This document shows positions 51,197 through 60,006 of a DNA stretch of 64,000 nucleotides, piece by piece. Numbering within the stretch: the first letter of the stretch is position 1; every line of letters starts with the position of its first letter. The position numbers were made by a program, and so were the translations under genes. The notes under the pieces are model-generated. The model saw only the letters and a program-made list of their open reading frames with translations, was not told the origin of the DNA and searched no databases. Origin of the DNA: DAOUET01 sp034430155 (GTDB taxonomy: Bacteria > Chloroflexota > Anaerolineae > Anaerolineales > UBA4823); NCBI GenBank assembly GCA_034430155.1, contig DAOUET010000092.1:62001-126000 (forward strand), given 5' to 3'.

Positions 51197-52363
51197 ATGT
51201 CTCGTAAATTAATTCCCGTCTTTGCGATCCTGATCGCATTATCCCTGGTTGTCGCAGCCTGCGGAACCTCCCAGCCAACTAGCGCTCCAGAGCCCACCCA
51301 GGGTTCCTCATCAGTCAGCCAACCCGAACAAGTTGTGGAAACCGTTATCGTCACTGTCGAGGTGACCCCAGAGGCAGCAGCTGTCGCCCCCGTCCAACCA
51401 ACCGGTTACGGTACGGTTGTTCAACGCATTAAGGACCGTGGCAAGATAATTTGTGGAGGTCGAACTGACCTGCCCGGCTTTGGTTTTCTGGACGCAAATG
51501 GCCGCAATGTTGGCTTCGATATCGACCTGTGTCGGGCGGTAGCCGCGGCGCTTTTAGGAGATCCTGAAGCTGTTGAGGTAGTACCCTTAAGCGCGGCCGA
51601 ACGTGGGCCAGCTTTGCAAACCGGAGAGATCGATATCCTTTCCCGTAATGCCACTTGGACCACCACCCGCGATGCGCAATGGGGCAATTTCACCTGGGTC
51701 ATGTTCTACGATGGTCAGGGTTTCATAGTGCCAGTTGACAGCGGCATCACCACCATCGAGCAGCTGGATGGCGCCACCATCTGTGTTACCAGCGGTACCA
51801 CTACCGAACTTAACCTGGCAGACGCTTTCCGACAGCGCAACTTAAACTTCACCCCTGTGACCTTCGAGGATACTGCTTCGGTGTATGGCGCATACGAGGA
51901 GGGTCGTTGCGACGCCGCCACCAGCGATAAATCCCAGTTGGCAGCGGTACGCAGTGGCTTTGCCAACCCAGAGGCTCACGTGATTTTAGACATCACCATT
52001 TCTAAAGAACCCCTAACCCCTGCGGTTCCCGCAGGCGATGATCAGTGGTTCGACATCGTCAAGATCACCATGTGGGGTCTGATCAACGCCGAAGAACTCA
52101 ACGTAACCCAGGCCAATGTGGAAGACATGAAGGCCAGTGACAACGTCACGGTACAGCGCTTGCTTGGAGTAGAAGGCGATTGGGGCCAGGCAGATCTCGG
52201 GCTGTCACCAGATGCCATGGTACAAGCCATCAAAGCAGTAGGCAACTACGGTGAGATCTATGATCGTTTTATGGGGCCGAACGGTACATCCTTTACACTG
52301 GATCGCGGTCTGAATAATCTTTGGACTGAGGGTGGCCTGATTTACGGCATACCGCTTCGCTGA
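51197..52363 (+). CDS. aapJ: General L-amino-acid ABC transporter, substrate-binding lipoprotein
   Basis: This is a 388-residue protein. The lipobox VVAAC (Cys22) is followed by a ~50-residue linker. The binding domain then has VQRIKDRGKIICGGRTDLPG, the substrate lobe FDIDLCRAVAAALLGDPEAV, LQTGEIDILSRNATWTTTRD and AATSDKSQLAAVRS. These are marks of the AapJ/YhdW family, which captures a broad range of L-amino acids for the AapQMP importer encoded next. The ATG has GGAGGAG eight bases upstream. A hairpin between this gene and aapQ fits the usual higher expression of the binding protein. Confidence 0.92.
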   Translation: MSRKLIPVFAILIALSLVVAACGTSQPTSAPEPTQGSSSVSQPEQVVETVIVTVEVTPEAAAVAPVQPTGYGTVVQRIKDRGKIICGGRTDLPGFGFLDANGRNVGFDIDLCRAVAAALLGDPEAVEVVPLSAAERGPALQTGEIDILSRNATWTTTRDAQWGNFTWVMFYDGQGFIVPVDSGITTIEQLDGATICVTSGTTTELNLADAFRQRNLNFTPVTFEDTASVYGAYEEGRCDAATSDKSQLAAVRSGFANPEAHVILDITISKEPLTPAVPAGDDQWFDIVKITMWGLINAEELNVTQANVEDMKASDNVTVQRLLGVEGDWGQADLGLSPDAMVQAIKAVGNYGEIYDRFMGPNGTSFTLDRGLNNLWTEGGLIYGIPLR

Positions 52364-52384
52364 TTCTATACAACAGCAACTCTC

Positions 52385-52419
52385 GAGGGGTGCCCCCCGA
52401 GTGCGGGGTTGCACCCCTC
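52385..52419 (+). terminator. Intercistronic hairpin between aapJ and aapQ
   Basis: GAGGGGTGC (52385-52393) pairs perfectly with GCACCCCTC (52411-52419), and the inner CCCC/GGGG bases extend the stem. It lies 22 bases after the aapJ stop and 17 before the aapQ ATG. No T-run follows, so it more likely protects the 3' end of the aapJ message or causes partial termination than ends transcription fully. Confidence 0.65.
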
Positions 52420-52435
52420 AAATTCGATCCTACTG

Positions 52436-53635
52436 ATGACATCCCGGCATTCCGGTATAAATCAGGTGCAATTTCGAAGCGAGATCCCGTTCTGGCGGGA
52501 TGAACGCGTCCTTCGCATTGCTGCACAGGTCATCTCCGCCATCCTGATAATAGGTTTCATCATCTGGTCGGTCGACAATGTCATAAAAGCTACCGCCCAG
52601 CGTGGCCTATCCTTGGGATTCGGCTTTCTAAATGAATCTGCTGGTTTCCCCATCGGCGAGACTCCCATCCCCTATGATCCTTCACGCAGTTTTGCTTACG
52701 CCTTCGTGGTGGGCGTACTCAGCACCCTGAAAGTCGCCATCCTCGGGATCGTATTCACGACATTATTGGGAACCTTGGTTGGATTGATGCGACTTTCATC
52801 GAACTGGTTGATCAGCCGGATTGCCTTAGCATATGTTGAAATACATCGCAATATCCCCTTGCTGGTGTTGCTCTTCCTATGGTACCGGGGAGTGTTCCTG
52901 AAATTTCCCAGAGTACAGGAAAGCATCACCTGGCCCGGACCAATTTTCATCAATCAACGCGGCCTCTACATGACCTGGCCGAGGCTTACTTCTACTGGAA
53001 CGATATTCCTTACGGCTAGTACTGCTGGTATTCTCCTGGCGATCATTGCCTTTATTTGGCTGCGGAAGGTTCGTGAAGTTACCGGTCGACCCACATATTT
53101 CGGTCTCACCAGCCTTGCCATCCTGATTTTATTTCCGCTGGTTGGATGGTTTCTGGCGGGGGGCAACCCCATCACTTTCGATATCCCGCAGCTATCAGGA
53201 TTTAACTTCCAGGGCGGCGTTCACCTTACTCCAGAGTTCACCGCCTTACTGATCGGGCTTGTGACTTACACCGCCGGTTTCATCGCCGAGGTCGTCCGGG
53301 CTGGAATTCAAGCTGTCAACCGTGGGCAGTTAGAGGCAGCTCGCGCCCTGGGGCTAAACTATTCGCAGTTGCTGGGTTTGGTGATCATACCCCAGGCGCT
53401 GCGGGTGATCATCCCCCCTCTGATCAGCCAATATCTAAACCTCACCAAGAACTCTAGTTTGGCGTTCTTCATCGGTTATCCCGAATTATTCTTCATCGGC
53501 AAGACCACCATCAACCAGGCTGGGCGAGCCATTCAGGTCTTCGTTTTGGTCATGCTGGTTTATCTGATTATCAGCCTGCTAACTTCTATGATTTTAAACA
53601 CCTATAACCGCCGTATTCAGTTCATCGAGAGGTAA
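52436..53635 (+). CDS. aapQ: General L-amino-acid ABC transporter, permease AapQ
   Basis: This 399-residue permease starts at the ATG at 52436. N-terminal FWRDERVLRIAAQVISAILI leads into the first helix. The His/Glu/Gln/Arg-type permease domain includes ALAYVEIHRNIPLLVLLFLW, the long loop that marks AapQ/AapM compared with smaller permeases (to ~residue 260), and the EAA motif VNRGQLEAARALGLNYSQLL. About eight helices are predicted. A preceding in-frame TTG (52409) lies inside the hairpin and is unlikely as start. It is followed after two bases by aapM. Confidence 0.92.
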   Translation: MTSRHSGINQVQFRSEIPFWRDERVLRIAAQVISAILIIGFIIWSVDNVIKATAQRGLSLGFGFLNESAGFPIGETPIPYDPSRSFAYAFVVGVLSTLKVAILGIVFTTLLGTLVGLMRLSSNWLISRIALAYVEIHRNIPLLVLLFLWYRGVFLKFPRVQESITWPGPIFINQRGLYMTWPRLTSTGTIFLTASTAGILLAIIAFIWLRKVREVTGRPTYFGLTSLAILILFPLVGWFLAGGNPITFDIPQLSGFNFQGGVHLTPEFTALLIGLVTYTAGFIAEVVRAGIQAVNRGQLEAARALGLNYSQLLGLVIIPQALRVIIPPLISQYLNLTKNSSLAFFIGYPELFFIGKTTINQAGRAIQVFVLVMLVYLIISLLTSMILNTYNRRIQFIER

Positions 53636-53637
53636 TC

Positions 53638-54843
53638 GTGGCAGCAACCAGCAAAGTCGTCAGACCACCCCAATCTCCAGGCGCCCTGCAGTGGTTACGC
53701 GAGAATCTATTCAACAATTTGCTGAACAGCCTGCTGACAGTCATATCTCTGGCGGTGATATTGTTTACGCTGGCAGGCGCTTTCCGTTGGGTTTTTTTCA
53801 CAGCTAATTGGGAACCCATTTCAAACAACCCGCTTCTATATCTGGTGGGCCAATACCCTCGAGATGACCTCTGGCGGCTGGGAGTTGGGTTAGTGTTATC
53901 ATCTTTTCTATTTGGCGGTAGCTGGCGAGTCTGGGGGGGTGTATTGCGCACCCTGGCTTTTACTTACGCCCTTTTCCTGTTAGCCGGTGTTCTCTGGCCC
54001 CTCCAAGCCGAGACGCTCACACTGACGATGCGCGCCTTCCTGTTAGCCAACCTGGTAGTGATTTACCTGGGATTCGCCTTCGCAGGTTTTAAATTCGTCC
54101 GTCCCCTGTCTGTCTTATTCGGGTGGGTGTTCACCCTTATAATCACGCTGGTGCTTTTACACGGGATTTCAAGCGTTGCATTTCTGCCCGATGTGTCGAC
54201 CGGCTTGTGGGGTGGTATCATGGTGACCTTGATCCTGGCGATTGGGGGTATCACCCTCTCCTTTCCAATCGGCGTGCTGTTAGCGCTAGGTCGCCGCTCC
54301 TCTTTGCCGGTGGTCACCATATTCAGCACCGCTTTTATCGAAGTAATCCGCGGAGTGCCTCTGATTGGTATCCTCTTTCTATCTTCTATTATCGTACCCC
54401 TTTTTCTACCGCCGGAAGTACGTATCGATCGATTGCTACGCGCTCTGCTGGGGATGACCCTCTTCAGCGCAGCATATACAGCAGAGAACGTAAGGGGTGG
54501 TTTAGCCGCTGTTCCACCTGGTCAGGTAGAAGCTGCCAAAGCAATCGGCCTTAATAACTTTCAAATCACCATACTGATCGTCCTGCCGCAAGCGCTGCGT
54601 GCAGTTATCCCTCCTATTGTAGGGCAATTCATCAGTTTGTTTAAAGATACTACCCTGGCATCCGGCGTTGCGGTGTTAGAATTGTTGAGCGTAGGCCGTT
54701 CTATCTTGCAGGCCAACCCGCAATATATCGGCCTCCAGACTGAGGTTTACCTTTTCATAGCCGCCGTGTTCTGGATCTTAAGTTACTTGATGTCCTATGC
54801 CAGCCAACGTTTAGAAGTTGCTCTAGGTGTTGGCCAGCGGTAA
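53638..54843 (+). CDS. aapM: General L-amino-acid ABC transporter, permease AapM
   Basis: This 401-residue partner of AapQ starts with GTG at 53638, two bases after the aapQ stop and with GAGAGG upstream. It has four N-terminal helices outside the core (to ~residue 180), then FIEVIRGVPLIGILFLSSII and the EAA motif VPPGQVEAAKAIGLNNFQIT, with ALRAVIPPIVGQFISLFKDT near the C-terminus. The two permeases form the heterodimeric channel of the importer. Confidence 0.92.
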   Translation: MAATSKVVRPPQSPGALQWLRENLFNNLLNSLLTVISLAVILFTLAGAFRWVFFTANWEPISNNPLLYLVGQYPRDDLWRLGVGLVLSSFLFGGSWRVWGGVLRTLAFTYALFLLAGVLWPLQAETLTLTMRAFLLANLVVIYLGFAFAGFKFVRPLSVLFGWVFTLIITLVLLHGISSVAFLPDVSTGLWGGIMVTLILAIGGITLSFPIGVLLALGRRSSLPVVTIFSTAFIEVIRGVPLIGILFLSSIIVPLFLPPEVRIDRLLRALLGMTLFSAAYTAENVRGGLAAVPPGQVEAAKAIGLNNFQITILIVLPQALRAVIPPIVGQFISLFKDTTLASGVAVLELLSVGRSILQANPQYIGLQTEVYLFIAAVFWILSYLMSYASQRLEVALGVGQR

Positions 54844-54937
54844 AGTACCTGATTTCACTCTTGAAAGATAGTTTGAGAAGCATGTCGCACTAACAATCTG
54901 AATACAAATATGTATAACGTGCCTCCTGGAGATTAAC

Positions 54938-55696
54938 ATGAGTGCCAACCATTCAAGCGAACAACCGATCATCCTGTGCCGAGATGTACACAAATGGTAC
55001 GGCAATTTTCAAGCCTTAAAAGGTATCGACATGGAAGTTTACAAGGGGGAGGTGATCGTGATATTCGGCCCTTCCGGCTCAGGAAAATCAACCTTTATCC
55101 GTACGCTTAACCGACTGGAAGAACACCAGAAAGGCCAGATCATCATAGATGGCATTGAACTATCCCATGACGTGCGCAATATCGAGAAGGTCCGCATGGA
55201 AACCGGCATGGTTTTTCAACAATTCAACCTCTTTCCTCACCTGACGGTAATCCAAAACATCACGCTTGCGCCTATCTGGGTACGCAAATGGCCTAAAGAA
55301 AAAGCGGAGGAGATTGCTGGGCAGCTTCTGGAGCGTGTGGGCATACCAGAACAGGCTGAAAAATTTCCCGGGCAGCTCTCAGGCGGTCAACAACAGCGGG
55401 TGGCCATGGCACGCGCCCTGGCAATGCAGCCAAAAATCATGCTTTTCGACGAACCCACCTCAGCTCTCGACCCTGAAATGATCAAGGAAGTGCTGGATGT
55501 CATGGTCGAATTAGCCAAGAGCGGTATGACCATGCTGGTGGTCACTCACGAAATGAGCTTCGCCAGAGCTGTTGCCGATCGCATGTACTTCTTTGATGAT
55601 GGTCTGATCGTGGAAAGCGGCACTCCCGACGAAATCTTTAATAACCCCCAGGAAGACCGGACAAAGCTGTTCCTGTCCCAGATATTATCACACTAG
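54938..55696 (+). CDS. aapP: General L-amino-acid ABC transporter, ATPase AapP
   Basis: This 252-residue ATPase powers the AapQM channel. It has Walker A FGPSGSGKSTFIRTLNRLEE (~residue 46), Q-loop GMVFQQFNLFPHLTVIQNI, the signature LSGGQQQRVAMARALAMQP, Walker B IMLFDEPTSALDPEM, and the switch His in VVTHEMSFARAVADR. Length is standard for polar-amino-acid ATPases. TGGAG lies shortly upstream of the ATG. It is the last gene of the aapJQMP unit, followed by a strong hairpin. Confidence 0.95.
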   Translation: MSANHSSEQPIILCRDVHKWYGNFQALKGIDMEVYKGEVIVIFGPSGSGKSTFIRTLNRLEEHQKGQIIIDGIELSHDVRNIEKVRMETGMVFQQFNLFPHLTVIQNITLAPIWVRKWPKEKAEEIAGQLLERVGIPEQAEKFPGQLSGGQQQRVAMARALAMQPKIMLFDEPTSALDPEMIKEVLDVMVELAKSGMTMLVVTHEMSFARAVADRMYFFDDGLIVESGTPDEIFNNPQEDRTKLFLSQILSH

Positions 55697-55754
55697 ATAG
55701 CTTTCCCGGATTTCTCGATCCAGGAAGAAACCTGCCTCTTGATATGTTAAACAT

Positions 55755-55785
55755 TGAGTGGCGCATCCAAAAAGTGCGCCACTCA
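55755..55785. terminator. Terminator hairpin after aapP, convergent
   Basis: TGAGTGGCGCA (55755-55765) and TGCGCCACTCA (55775-55785) form a perfect 11-pair stem with a nine-base loop. It lies between the aap operon and the convergent lipoprotein gene and can serve both. There is no clear T-run on either side. Confidence 0.7.
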
Positions 55786-55808
55786 TGCTTGAGCTGGGCA
55801 GGCTGATC

Positions 55809-56399
55809 CTAAGGGCTGATTTCACCGACCTTTTCACCGTTTACCAGTACTGAATATTTCCCGCTGGTGAAGCTTCCCAAGGGGATATCTTTTTCAAATG
55901 GTTCTAAGACCTGGATGCATATTTGGTCTGGATCTGTTATCGAATAAACATCCACCTTAATGATGTTTTGCTCATCAGGCTCGGACACCTCAGCTCGCAA
56001 CTGGTGGCATGGTGTAGGCAGCGCACCGGTCAGGTGTAGCACAAATTGGGGCGGGAAGCTTTCCAAAACTAGCAAATCCTTGCCTTCAATAAATACGTTT
56101 CCTCGGATCATTTGGTTATCTCCCGGTAAGGGTTTCATTGGTGAGAGATAAGCATCTCCCGGAGCAGGATAAGCGGGTGAAACCACCGTATCGTCTGAAC
56201 CGATGGGCGTCTGGATAAGAGTTGGGGTTTGCTCACCTGCCGGATAAGGCGGCAAGGTCCCGACAATGGCGGGTGTGGCATTCTGTGGTGAAGCTGGATA
56301 AACTTCTCCCGTAGGGCTTTCCAGCATGGCGGTTGGCCCAACACAGGCTACCAGCAACATAGCCATAAGAAAAGAAGGTGTAATTAATCTACGGAACAT
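55809..56399 (-). CDS. Small lipoprotein of unknown function
   Basis: This 196-residue protein has a lipobox LLVAC (Cys19), then a ~80-residue Pro/Thr-rich spacer with tandem 'YPAxxxx' segments (GEVYPASPQ, LPPYPAGEQT, SPAYPAPGDA). A compact C-terminal domain follows (~95-196): IRGNVFIEGKDLLVLESFPP, QFVLHLTGALPTPCHQLRAE, VDVYSITDPDQICIQVLEPF, GKYSVLVNGEKVGEI. The pattern with one Cys pair, 'PTPCH' and 'D.C.qvl.pF', recurs in secreted proteins of Chloroflexota as far as I recall, but no function is known. It converges on the aap operon. Confidence 0.7.
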   Translation of the reverse strand: MFRRLITPSFLMAMLLVACVGPTAMLESPTGEVYPASPQNATPAIVGTLPPYPAGEQTPTLIQTPIGSDDTVVSPAYPAPGDAYLSPMKPLPGDNQMIRGNVFIEGKDLLVLESFPPQFVLHLTGALPTPCHQLRAEVSEPDEQNIIKVDVYSITDPDQICIQVLEPFEKDIPLGSFTSGKYSVLVNGEKVGEISP

Positions 56400-56500
56400 G
56401 TATTCCTCTAGATTTCTCTTCCTGTGCTTAGACGCTCTTCGAGGCCGACGAGTTCCCCCAAGAAACCAAACTCTCTCGACTCAACTGATACTCTTTCTTG

Positions 56501-57952
56501 CTAACCCTTGATCACTACAACCGGTCGTAAGCGAGCCACCTTTTTGGCAATCCCCGCCCCAGCGACGGTATCTACGACATCATCCACATCTTTGTAGGCA
56601 GCTGGGGCTTCCTCTGCTAATCCAGCCATCGAACCCGCCCGGATTTGGATGCCCATGGCTTGCAGCTCAGCTCGGAGATCCTCCCCCCACACGGTTTTCT
56701 TCGCCTTGCTACGGCTCATTACCCTACCAGCGCCATGGCAGGTAGAACCGAAGGATCGCTCCATGCTGCCTTGAGTGCCCACCAGTACCCAGGACGCCGT
56801 GCCCATACTGCCAGGAACCAGAACCGGTTGCCCAATCGAACGGTATTCCTCCGGCAACCCCTCAAAACCTGGGCCAAATGCGCGGGTAGCTCCCTTACGG
56901 TGCACGCAAACCCTCACCTGTTCGCCCGCAACGGTATGCGTCTCGATCTTACCCATATTGTGGGCGATGTCATAAACCTGGTGCAGATGCCAGTTGCGTA
57001 CTTTACCAGCAAAGACTTGCTCGAAAGCCTTCCGGGCGAAATGAGCCAACACCTGGCGGTTTGCGAAGGCGTAATTTGCAGCACAACGCATGGCTGCCAG
57101 GTAGTTCTGCCCTTCAGTCGAATTCAGTGGAGCACATACCAGCTCTCGATCTGGTAACTCAATTCCGTACTTACGTACTGCCCCTTGGAAATCCTTGACG
57201 TAGTCCGAGCAGATTTGGTGTCCGAACCCACGCGACCCGCAGTGAATCAGCACCACGAGATAGCCTTTCACCAGGCCCATCGCCTGAGCAGCTTGGCTAT
57301 CGAAGATTTGTTCCACCACATCCACTTCGATAAAATGGTTGCCGGCTCCCAAGGTGCCAACCTGCGGGCGTCCCCGCTCTTTAGCCCGTCTGCTCACTTT
57401 CCCCGAATCAGCGCCCTCAATGAACCCGCTCTCCTCCGTGCGGCGAAGGTCGGAATCGCTGGCATAACCTTGTTTGAGCGCCCAACGGCTTCCTGTCTGA
57501 CAAACCTGATCGAGTTCTTTTTCACTCAATCGCAAGTGCCCTTTCTTTCCTACCCCACTGGGACAATTCTGGTTCAAGGCTGTAGCTAGATCGCTCAGGT
57601 GTTGCTTCACAGCTTCATACTCGATTTGAGAGCCTAATAGGCGAACACCGCAATTGATATCATACCCAATCGCGCCAGGTGAGATCACCCCTTCCGGTAA
57701 GCGGGTGGCGGCTACCCCTCCGATAGGAAAGCCATAACCTTGATGCATATCGGGCATAACAACCACGTGACCGACCAGCCCCGGCAAGGTGGCGGAGTTG
57801 ACCGCTTGCTCTAGAGACTTATCATCCATAATCGCCTCAAGCAATTTTTTCGTGGCGAAAATCCGCACAGGGACGCGCATATCCGACCGGTAGGATTGGG
57901 GGATCTCCCATTCGAACTCTGAGGTTTGCTTCATGTCCTGTAAACTAACCAT
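56501..57952 (-). CDS. rtcB: RNA ligase RtcB (3'-phosphate type)
   Basis: This 483-residue GTP- and Mn-dependent ligase joins RNA 2',3'-cyclic or 3'-phosphate to 5'-OH ends. It has VVVMPDMHQGYGFPIGGVAA, GYDINCGVRLL (metal Cys), LGAGNHFIEVD, LIHCGSRGFGHQI (metal His), LVPGSMGTASWVLVGT and STCHGAGRVMSRSKA, which holds the His that takes GMP. All active residues that can be checked are present. An archease gene lies 58 bases upstream on the same strand; archease speeds RtcB turnover. In bacteria the targets are damaged RNAs, such as cleaved tRNA or rRNA. No RtcR regulator is seen. Confidence 0.95.
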   Translation of the reverse strand: MVSLQDMKQTSEFEWEIPQSYRSDMRVPVRIFATKKLLEAIMDDKSLEQAVNSATLPGLVGHVVVMPDMHQGYGFPIGGVAATRLPEGVISPGAIGYDINCGVRLLGSQIEYEAVKQHLSDLATALNQNCPSGVGKKGHLRLSEKELDQVCQTGSRWALKQGYASDSDLRRTEESGFIEGADSGKVSRRAKERGRPQVGTLGAGNHFIEVDVVEQIFDSQAAQAMGLVKGYLVVLIHCGSRGFGHQICSDYVKDFQGAVRKYGIELPDRELVCAPLNSTEGQNYLAAMRCAANYAFANRQVLAHFARKAFEQVFAGKVRNWHLHQVYDIAHNMGKIETHTVAGEQVRVCVHRKGATRAFGPGFEGLPEEYRSIGQPVLVPGSMGTASWVLVGTQGSMERSFGSTCHGAGRVMSRSKAKKTVWGEDLRAELQAMGIQIRAGSMAGLAEEAPAAYKDVDDVVDTVAGAGIAKKVARLRPVVVIKG

Positions 57953-58010
57953 AGCTTTGCCTCTCTTACCAAGGGAGCGTTGAAACTAATCGCAATTTCT
58001 TAAAAATCCT

Positions 58011-58430
58011 TCAAACATCAAACACGATTCTGGCTTCAAGCCCAGATGGACTTTCGTTTATGGCCAGGTTGTGGTAAGTGACCGCTTTGATCTCCTTGGA
58101 TAGCGCCTTAAATGGCGCTCCGCTTAGTTGAGCCCTCAGCGTATTATTTTCTACTGAAATCTCAAACATATCAAAACCAAGGCCTTCCACCTCCCCTAAG
58201 TAAAGCAGCTCCGTCAAGAAGGCCACCAACAAGCTTTCACGATCGAGAGCATGCACTTCCAACTCACGTTTCAAACGCTTATCGAGTACCAGGCGCGCTC
58301 CTGTTAACTCATACATACCAAGCGCCGCCTGTTCGCATAAGCTGGCCAGGTCGGGCGCCCATACCTCTAATTCCCAATCGGCAATATGTTCGAGTTCGCG
58401 ATACCCACTGGTTCGGCGAGTAGTCATCAT
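58011..58430 (-). CDS. Archease, RtcB cofactor
   Basis: This 139-residue archease (SHS2 fold) begins SGYRELEHIADWELEVWAPD, with the metal-binding Asp in 'HtaD..i.' form, continues with LCEQAALGMYELTGARLVLD and LLVAFLTELLYLGEVEGLGF, and ends ALSKEIKAVTYHNLAINESP, RIVFDV. These are the blocks of the MTH1598/TM1083 family. It is the first gene of a two-gene unit with rtcB, as in archaea and several bacteria, and should promote RtcB guanylylation. It is divergent from the FHA genes. Confidence 0.92.
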   Translation of the reverse strand: MMTTRRTSGYRELEHIADWELEVWAPDLASLCEQAALGMYELTGARLVLDKRLKRELEVHALDRESLLVAFLTELLYLGEVEGLGFDMFEISVENNTLRAQLSGAPFKALSKEIKAVTYHNLAINESPSGLEARIVFDV

Positions 58431-58564
58431 TAATTAGTATACCATCATGATTTCAGGGCACATCTGGCATCACCAAGGGGTGTAACTAGTTCTGGAGCAA
58501 ATGGGGTTTGGGGGCAGGTTGTAAACTTGCCTTTAATCTGACATGCCCCTCATCAAGGCTATCC

Positions 58565-58593
58565 TTGCAGGATAAACCACCATCCTCTATAAT
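58565..58593 (+). promoter_or_regulatory. Sigma70-type promoter of the FHA/rodA gene cluster
   Basis: TTGCAG (58565-58570), a 17-base spacer and TATAAT (58588-58593) precede the first FHA gene. Transcription from about 58600 leaves a ~75-base leader to the ATG at 58675. The 244-base divergent gap to archease holds no gene. Confidence 0.65.
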
Positions 58594-58674
58594 TGCAGGA
58601 CGTGCTCAGCGTTTGAGAATATCTCCGACCCCCATCATTCACGTAATTTATTCAATCTTTGAGCAACCAAAAAT

Positions 58675-59454
58675 ATGCTACAAGACAAACTTTTCCAACT
58701 AGAAACCCGTCTTCAAGCGCTAATAGAGGGAAATGCCGCCCGCATTTTCCCCCAACGGGAAATATACCATGATCTTGCCTCTCTCCTACTAGCTGCTATG
58801 AAGGATAATCTTCAAACAAAATCTGATGGGAAGATCTATGCACCAAACCTTTTTACTTTACAAACCGATCAAGACGATGCAGCTGTTTTCCGGGAGAACC
58901 ACACTATGTTGGCTGAGCTCGCCTCCGTCATTCAGCAAGCTGGTGAAGAATCTGGATTAGATTTTTATTCACCGCCAATCATCAGGGTGGCAACCGCGGT
59001 GAAGGCAAGCCCTCACCAGGTGCGCATTCAGGCTCAATTCAGCCACCAACAGCTCGGAAAAACTGCTACATTAACCACCCAGACAGATGACCAGGCTGAA
59101 TCGATGCCAAGCAACGCCTTTTTAATCGTCAATGGCAAAGATATGTTTCCCCTTACCCATGCGGTTATAAACATCGGTCGGCGCCCTGACAATCACCTGT
59201 GCGTTGATGATCGGCGCGTGTCTCGAATTCATGCCCAAATGCGAGCCAAGCATGGTCGCTTTATTATATTTGACCTTGACTCGACCGGCGGCACCTTTGT
59301 CAATGGAAAGCGTATCAAACAATACACTCTTCACCCTGGTGATGTGATCTCCCTCGCTGGTGCTCTCCTGATTTTTGGGCAGGATACCGCCTCTTTTACA
59401 AACGGAGATCAGGATTCTACCCACCCTATTATGCCCTATCCCCAGGAAGAGTGA
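58675..59454 (+). CDS. FHA-domain protein with N-terminal DUF3662 domain (FhaA-like)
   Basis: This is a 259-residue protein. Residues ~1-115 match the DUF3662 domain at the N-terminus of actinobacterial FhaA (LQALIEGNAARIFPQREIYH, KIYAPNLFTLQTDQDD). A ~50-residue linker follows. The C-terminal FHA domain (~160-240) has INIGRRPDNHLCVDDRRVSR, IHAQMRAKHGRF, and DLDSTGGTFVNGKRI with the phosphothreonine-binding Arg and Ser. In Mycobacterium FhaA binds the pseudokinase MviN and controls peptidoglycan synthesis. The gene order FHA-FHA-rodA/pbpA seen here matches the actinobacterial cell-wall cluster. A Ser/Thr kinase partner is not in view. Confidence 0.88.
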   Translation: MLQDKLFQLETRLQALIEGNAARIFPQREIYHDLASLLLAAMKDNLQTKSDGKIYAPNLFTLQTDQDDAAVFRENHTMLAELASVIQQAGEESGLDFYSPPIIRVATAVKASPHQVRIQAQFSHQQLGKTATLTTQTDDQAESMPSNAFLIVNGKDMFPLTHAVINIGRRPDNHLCVDDRRVSRIHAQMRAKHGRFIIFDLDSTGGTFVNGKRIKQYTLHPGDVISLAGALLIFGQDTASFTNGDQDSTHPIMPYPQEE

Positions 59455-59466
59455 TCTCGAGAATTC

Positions 59467-59901
59467 ATGAGCGGTGTTGTTCTTCTCATCCTGAGAGTCG
59501 GTCTCCTTCTGAGCCTGTACGCTTTTTTGGGTTACGCGCTGTTAATTATCTGGCGGGATCTAAAACGCCATAGCGACCTGTACCTCTCTCATCAGACCCC
59601 TGCCATCCGATTATTACACCAAGCGGACACAGAAATGCGGACATACCGATTCACAATAGCAGATATCCGGATAGGACGGGATCCAGCTGCGGATTGTCCT
59701 CTCGATGATCTGACCGTCTCCAGCGATCATGCCCGCCTATCTTTCCGTCAAGGCCAATGGTGGGTTGAAGACCGGGGTTCTAAGAACGGGACTTTTCTAA
59801 ACCAGGAGCTGGTCTCCCAGCCCTTAGTCATCGCATCTGGGGATCAATTGCGATTTGGACAGGTGATCCTAACCGTTGAGATTGGCGAAGAAGAGCCCTG
59901 A
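59467..59901 (+). CDS. Membrane-anchored FHA-domain protein (FhaB/FipA-like)
   Basis: This 144-residue protein has one N-terminal membrane helix (residues ~4-27, VLLILRVGLLLSLYAFLGYA) and a C-terminal FHA domain. The domain has ADIRIGRDPAADCPLDDLTV, SSDHARLSF, VEDRGSKNGTFLN, with the Arg, Ser and Asn-Gly needed to bind phosphothreonine. The same layout is known from FipA/FhaB, which links kinase signalling to FtsZ and FtsQ at the division site. It follows the FhaA-like gene after 12 bases. The MTAP gene comes next, between it and the SEDS-PBP fusion. Confidence 0.9.
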   Translation: MSGVVLLILRVGLLLSLYAFLGYALLIIWRDLKRHSDLYLSHQTPAIRLLHQADTEMRTYRFTIADIRIGRDPAADCPLDDLTVSSDHARLSFRQGQWWVEDRGSKNGTFLNQELVSQPLVIASGDQLRFGQVILTVEIGEEEP

Positions 59902-60006
59902 TTGACAGCCTACCTCCCTACAGGTATGATAGTGACCATAAATTTGAGTTTCGCGTGCTTCTGCGTTCAATTTAAATGAAACATCCTCCAACAGGAGTGG
60001 TAATCT

